Positions 44,167 through 47,220 of a stretch of DNA of 47,220 nucleotides are shown in pieces (the stretch's first letter is position 1; each line of letters begins with the position of its first letter). The notes under the pieces are model-generated. The model searched no databases and was not told the origin of the DNA. It was given only the letters and a program-made list of their open reading frames with translations. Position numbers and translations under genes: made by a program. The stretch spans positions 1 to 47,220 of the forward strand of contig QCPO01000011.1 in NCBI GenBank assembly GCA_003212535.1. Direction: 5' to 3'. The stretch is from Prochlorococcus sp. AG-436-O11. GTDB lineage: Bacteria > Cyanobacteriota > Cyanobacteriia > PCC-6307 > Cyanobiaceae.

Positions 44167-45633
44167 ATGGAAGCTTGGAGTAAAAATTTAGAATTACTTA
44201 TAAAATCAAGAACTTCATTAATTTGGATAAAGACTAAAGAAGAAGAAAGATTAGAAAAAATCCTCAATTTTTCATGCGAAAGATTGAACATTAGAAGGTT
44301 TGTAAGATGGGATTGTGTTAATGGAATTAAAGGTGTTTTAAATGAGGAAGGTAAATTTTCTAACAATCCATTAGGAGTTCTTAATTGGATAAAGGAACAA
44401 AATTCCAAAGTATCAACAATATTATTAATAAAAGATTTTCATAAATTTTATGATGATCCATCTATTAGTAGGACAATCAAAGAGTTATCTTATTTTCTTA
44501 AGGAAACTAGTCATAATTTAATTATTAGTTCTCATATATTTCCATCATCAGAAGAATTAAATGATTTAATGACAATAATTAATCTTCCTTTACCTGATCA
44601 AAAAGAATTAAAAACTCTAATAGAAAGAATTGCTATTAATACTAATTCAAATTTAAACGAACAAGACTTAAACGAACTTGCTATAGCTTCTAGTGGATTA
44701 AGCGAAATAAAAGTCAAGCAAGTTACGGCAAAAGCACTGACTCAAAGAGGAAAAATAAGTAAAGATGACCTTCAGGACATACTTGAGGAGAAGAAACAAG
44801 TTATAGCAAGAAGTGAAATATTAGAATTTTTTGAAAGCAAATCAAGCCAAAATGACATTGGGGGGTTAAAAGTATTAAAAGTTTGGCTTAAACAAAGATA
44901 CAGGGCCTTTTCAAATGAAGCCAGAGACTATGGACTACCTATTCCAAAAGGGGTCTTACTGGTAGGACCACAAGGAACAGGAAAATCATTAACAGCAAAA
45001 TCTATTTCTAAGAGCTGGTCAATGCCTCTTCTAAGATTAGATATAGGAAGATTATTTTCCAGTCTTGTTGGCTCTAGCGAAGCAAGAACTAGGGAAGCAA
45101 TTTCTAGAGCTGAAGCTATGTCACCCTGCATCCTTTGGATAGATGAAATTGATAAGGCATTTGGTGGCGATGCAAGAAGCGATGGAGGAACTAGTCAAAG
45201 AGTTCTAGCAAGCTTGCTAACTTGGATGGCTGAAAAAGAATCTGCTGTATTTGTAATAGCGACAGCTAATGCTATTGATAGACTTCCACCAGAATTACTG
45301 AGAAAAGGTCGATTTGATGAAATATTTTTCCTTGATTTACCTAATTCCGAAGAGAGATTAAGCATACTTGATTTGCACCTAAAAAAGAGAAGACCAAGTT
45401 ATAACTTTCCACTTTCAACAATAATTGATAGAACACATGGCTATTCAGGAGCAGAACTTGAACAGGCAGTTATAGAAGGTATGCACTTTTCATTCTCTGA
45501 GAATAGAGAACTTATGGAAAAAGATTTAATAAAGGCTGTTTCTGAATTGGTTCCATTATCTAGGACAGCTAAAGAGCAAATTGATTTATTAAAAGAATGG
45601 TCTTCTACAGGCCGAGCACGTTCTGCATCTTAA
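44167..45633 (+). CDS. ycf46: AAA ATPase, Ycf46 family
   Basis: The 488-residue protein has a degenerate N-terminal domain (about 1-210) and a C-terminal AAA module. Walker A GPQGTGKSLTAKSI is near residue 264, Walker B CILWIDEIDKAF near 323, then sensor 1 IATANAIDRLPPELLRKGRFDE with the arginine finger. The helical lid contains HGYSGAELEQAVIEGM. Ycf46 is conserved in cyanobacteria and some plastids; it has been linked to photosynthesis and inorganic carbon use, but the mechanism is not settled. It follows yidC by 16 bp. Confidence 0.9.
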   Translation: MEAWSKNLELLIKSRTSLIWIKTKEEERLEKILNFSCERLNIRRFVRWDCVNGIKGVLNEEGKFSNNPLGVLNWIKEQNSKVSTILLIKDFHKFYDDPSISRTIKELSYFLKETSHNLIISSHIFPSSEELNDLMTIINLPLPDQKELKTLIERIAINTNSNLNEQDLNELAIASSGLSEIKVKQVTAKALTQRGKISKDDLQDILEEKKQVIARSEILEFFESKSSQNDIGGLKVLKVWLKQRYRAFSNEARDYGLPIPKGVLLVGPQGTGKSLTAKSISKSWSMPLLRLDIGRLFSSLVGSSEARTREAISRAEAMSPCILWIDEIDKAFGGDARSDGGTSQRVLASLLTWMAEKESAVFVIATANAIDRLPPELLRKGRFDEIFFLDLPNSEERLSILDLHLKKRRPSYNFPLSTIIDRTHGYSGAELEQAVIEGMHFSFSENRELMEKDLIKAVSELVPLSRTAKEQIDLLKEWSSTGRARSAS

Positions 45634-45756
45634 TTAAGTAAGAAATTAACAAAGATATTAGTTAAGTTAGGAATCATTAATTTAATTAATTTTTCATCAA
45701 AAATCTCTAATATTGATTAGAAATTAACTATCTTTATTAAGGTATATCAAAAAAGA

Positions 45757-47034
45757 GTGTTAGATCAAAAATTAATAAGAGAAAATCCAAAATTGGTTGA
45801 AGAAATTTTGTCCTTAAGAGGAAAAGATTTTAATATTTCTCATATCAACAAATTAACTATTCAGAAAAAAGAAATTGATATAGAAATATCAAGTCTCCAA
45901 TCAGAGAGTAAGAAATTAAGCAAACTAATTGGTCAAGAAATACGTAACTCAAACAACCCTAATACACAAGAACTTAATGAATTAAAGAATAGAGGAAATA
46001 GATATAGAATCAAAATTTCTGAGTTTGAGGATAAAAAAAGAATATTAGACAAGCAAATACATGATGAGATATCGAGATTACCTAATTTCCCCAGCAAAGA
46101 TGCACCTGTTGGGCAAAGTGAAGGAGATAATATACAAATAAAAGTTTGGGGAGACCCTTTAAAAAAAGAAAATCTTAAAACTCACTGGGAAATAGGTGAA
46201 GATTTAAATCTGTTTGATTCTGTAAAATCAACAAAAATCTCAAAAAGTCGTTTTATTACTCTTACAGGTAATGGAGCCAGATTAGAAAGAGCTTTAATTA
46301 ATTTCATGCTGGATATACACTCAAAAAATGGTTATTTAGAGTTAATGCCACCAGCTTTAGTAAATTCAGAAAGTCTTCAAGGCTCTGGTCAACTTCCTAA
46401 ATTTTCCAGTGAAAGCTTTAAGTGTGATAACGATGATTTATGGCTTTCCCCCACAGCTGAGGTTCCACTTACTGCCTATCATAAAAATGAAATTATTGAT
46501 ATAAAACTTTTACCCTTAAAGTATGTTGCCTATAGTCCATGTTTCAGAAGAGAAGCGGGTAGTTATGGGAAAGACACAAAAGGGTTAATCAGACTTCATC
46601 AATTTAATAAGGTTGAATTATATTGGTTTTGCGAACCTAACAATTCTTTAGAGGCTCACCTAGAAATAACTGCTGATGCTGAAAAAATCTTACAGAAGCT
46701 TAATTTGCCATACAGATTAGTAGATATTTGTACTGGAGATTTAGGGTTTTCCTCTAGCAGAACTTTTGATCTTGAAGTTTGGCTACCTAGCAACAAATGT
46801 TATAGAGAAATATCTAGCTGCAGTAATTGCTTAGATTTTCAGGCTCGTAGATCATCAATAAGAACAAAAGTTAATAAAAGCACTTCTTTCATCCATACTT
46901 TAAATGGAAGTGGTTTAGCTATAGGAAGAACAATGGCCGCAATACTTGAAAATGGCCAACAATCAGACGGAAGTGTAAAAATTCCCGATGTTCTAGTTCC
47001 ATACTATGGGTCAAATTTAATAAAAAATACTTAG
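45757..47034 (+). CDS. serS: seryl-tRNA synthetase
   Basis: The 425-residue product starts with GTG. An N-terminal coiled-coil arm (residues 1-105, including [20 protein letters not shown]) reads the long variable arm of tRNA-Ser. The class II core has motif 2 at [32 protein letters not shown] and motif 3 at [19 protein letters not shown]. It charges the tRNA-Ser encoded at 24079, among others. rseP follows after 9 bp. Confidence 0.97.
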   Translation: MLDQKLIRENPKLVEEILSLRGKDFNISHINKLTIQKKEIDIEISSLQSESKKLSKLIGQEIRNSNNPNTQELNELKNRGNRYRIKISEFEDKKRILDKQIHDEISRLPNFPSKDAPVGQSEGDNIQIKVWGDPLKKENLKTHWEIGEDLNLFDSVKSTKISKSRFITLTGNGARLERALINFMLDIHSKNGYLELMPPALVNSESLQGSGQLPKFSSESFKCDNDDLWLSPTAEVPLTAYHKNEIIDIKLLPLKYVAYSPCFRREAGSYGKDTKGLIRLHQFNKVELYWFCEPNNSLEAHLEITADAEKILQKLNLPYRLVDICTGDLGFSSSRTFDLEVWLPSNKCYREISSCSNCLDFQARRSSIRTKVNKSTSFIHTLNGSGLAIGRTMAAILENGQQSDGSVKIPDVLVPYYGSNLIKNT

Positions 47035-47043
47035 TATAAATTA

Positions 47044-47220
47044 ATGAATGTTTTAACCTCAATTACAGTACTAGGATTTCTCATTTTCTTTCATGAAATG
47101 GGTCATTTTTTAGCAGCAATATTACAAGGCATATACGTTGATGGTTTTTCTATTGGTTTTGGGCCGGCTATTATTAAGAAAAAATATGGAAACATAACTT
47201 ATTCATTTAGAGCTTTTCCT
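47044..47220 (+). CDS. rseP: site-2 protease RseP/RIP metalloprotease, 5' part
   Basis: Only the first 59 codons lie in the window; the frame is open to the last base. LGFLIFFHEMGHFLAAIL carries the zinc-binding HExxH of the M50 site-2 proteases in the first membrane span, followed by VDGFSIGFGPAI, the conserved FGPG-like loop. It is an intramembrane protease that can cleave anti-sigma factors. It lies 9 bp after serS. Confidence 0.92.
   Translation, partial: MNVLTSITVLGFLIFFHEMGHFLAAILQGIYVDGFSIGFGPAIIKKKYGNITYSFRAFP

Overview
The window is from a marine picocyanobacterium, almost certainly Prochlorococcus and most likely a high-light-adapted lineage. The DNA is very AT-rich and the genes are compact. 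It carries cyanobacterial photosynthesis genes (psbD/psbC, ycf4, ycf39, petM), a prochlorophyte Pcb chlorophyll a/b antenna gene beside a flavodoxin gene, and the cyanobacterial order rpmH-rnpA-PH protein-yidC-ycf46-serS-rseP. No sequence search was possible, so the clade is inferred.

Layout. 1-3.2 kb: an accessory-looking block holding the 3' end of an unidentified gene, a coding remnant, and a tight three-gene unit (secreted EF-hand protein, ECF sigma factor, one-TM protein). A type IV prepilin gene follows. 3.2-19.8 kb: core genome. It holds a [2Fe-2S] thioredoxin-like ferredoxin, the pntA1-pntA2-pntB transhydrogenase operon with a YheT-type hydrolase, an NTRC-type thioredoxin reductase, infA, petM-ycf39, an alpha/beta hydrolase with ilvN, ycf4 with a lipoprotein cyclophilin, the overlapping psbD-psbC pair, maf, and cobQ with a ferredoxin. 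19.8-24.2 kb: gene-poor and decaying. It has a 2OG-Fe oxygenase, orphan membrane proteins, broken small genes, a foldable intergenic element, a short tandem repeat, a 3'-tRNA fragment at 21111 and an intact tRNA-Ser(CGA) at 24079-24163. The 3 kb between the tRNA fragment and the tRNA looks like a degraded tRNA-associated island.

24.2-33.4 kb is rich in genes known to respond to iron: the iron-binding protein idiA/futA diverging from the PiuC-type hydroxylase, an outer-membrane porin, and the isiB-pcb pair. Between them is a minus-strand set (57-aa gene, MIF-like, DUF1824-like, a 51-aa membrane protein, glyQ). 33.5-40 kb holds a peroxiredoxin-like protein, a SemiSWEET, an AEC transporter, a membrane glycosyltransferase, a GT4 glycosyltransferase and an EamA exporter. 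40-47.2 kb holds sppA, aroH and the rpmH-to-rseP group; rseP runs off the end.

The most notable observations are: (i) the EF-hand/ECF sigma/one-TM module beside a pilin gene; (ii) the degraded island ending at tRNA-Ser, with a superinfection-immunity-like gene broken by TGA; (iii) two genes whose only sensible start is ATA where ATG is expected; (iv) a porin mRNA leader carrying GTGTGAGG over its ribosome-binding site, the complement of the conserved Yfr1 sRNA motif; (v) an 8-bp GCAA-loop hairpin that hides the ribosome-binding site of a small gene; (vi) a 16-bp perfect palindrome in the idiA/piuC promoter region; and (vii) a Big2-like Ig domain apparently inserted in YidC.
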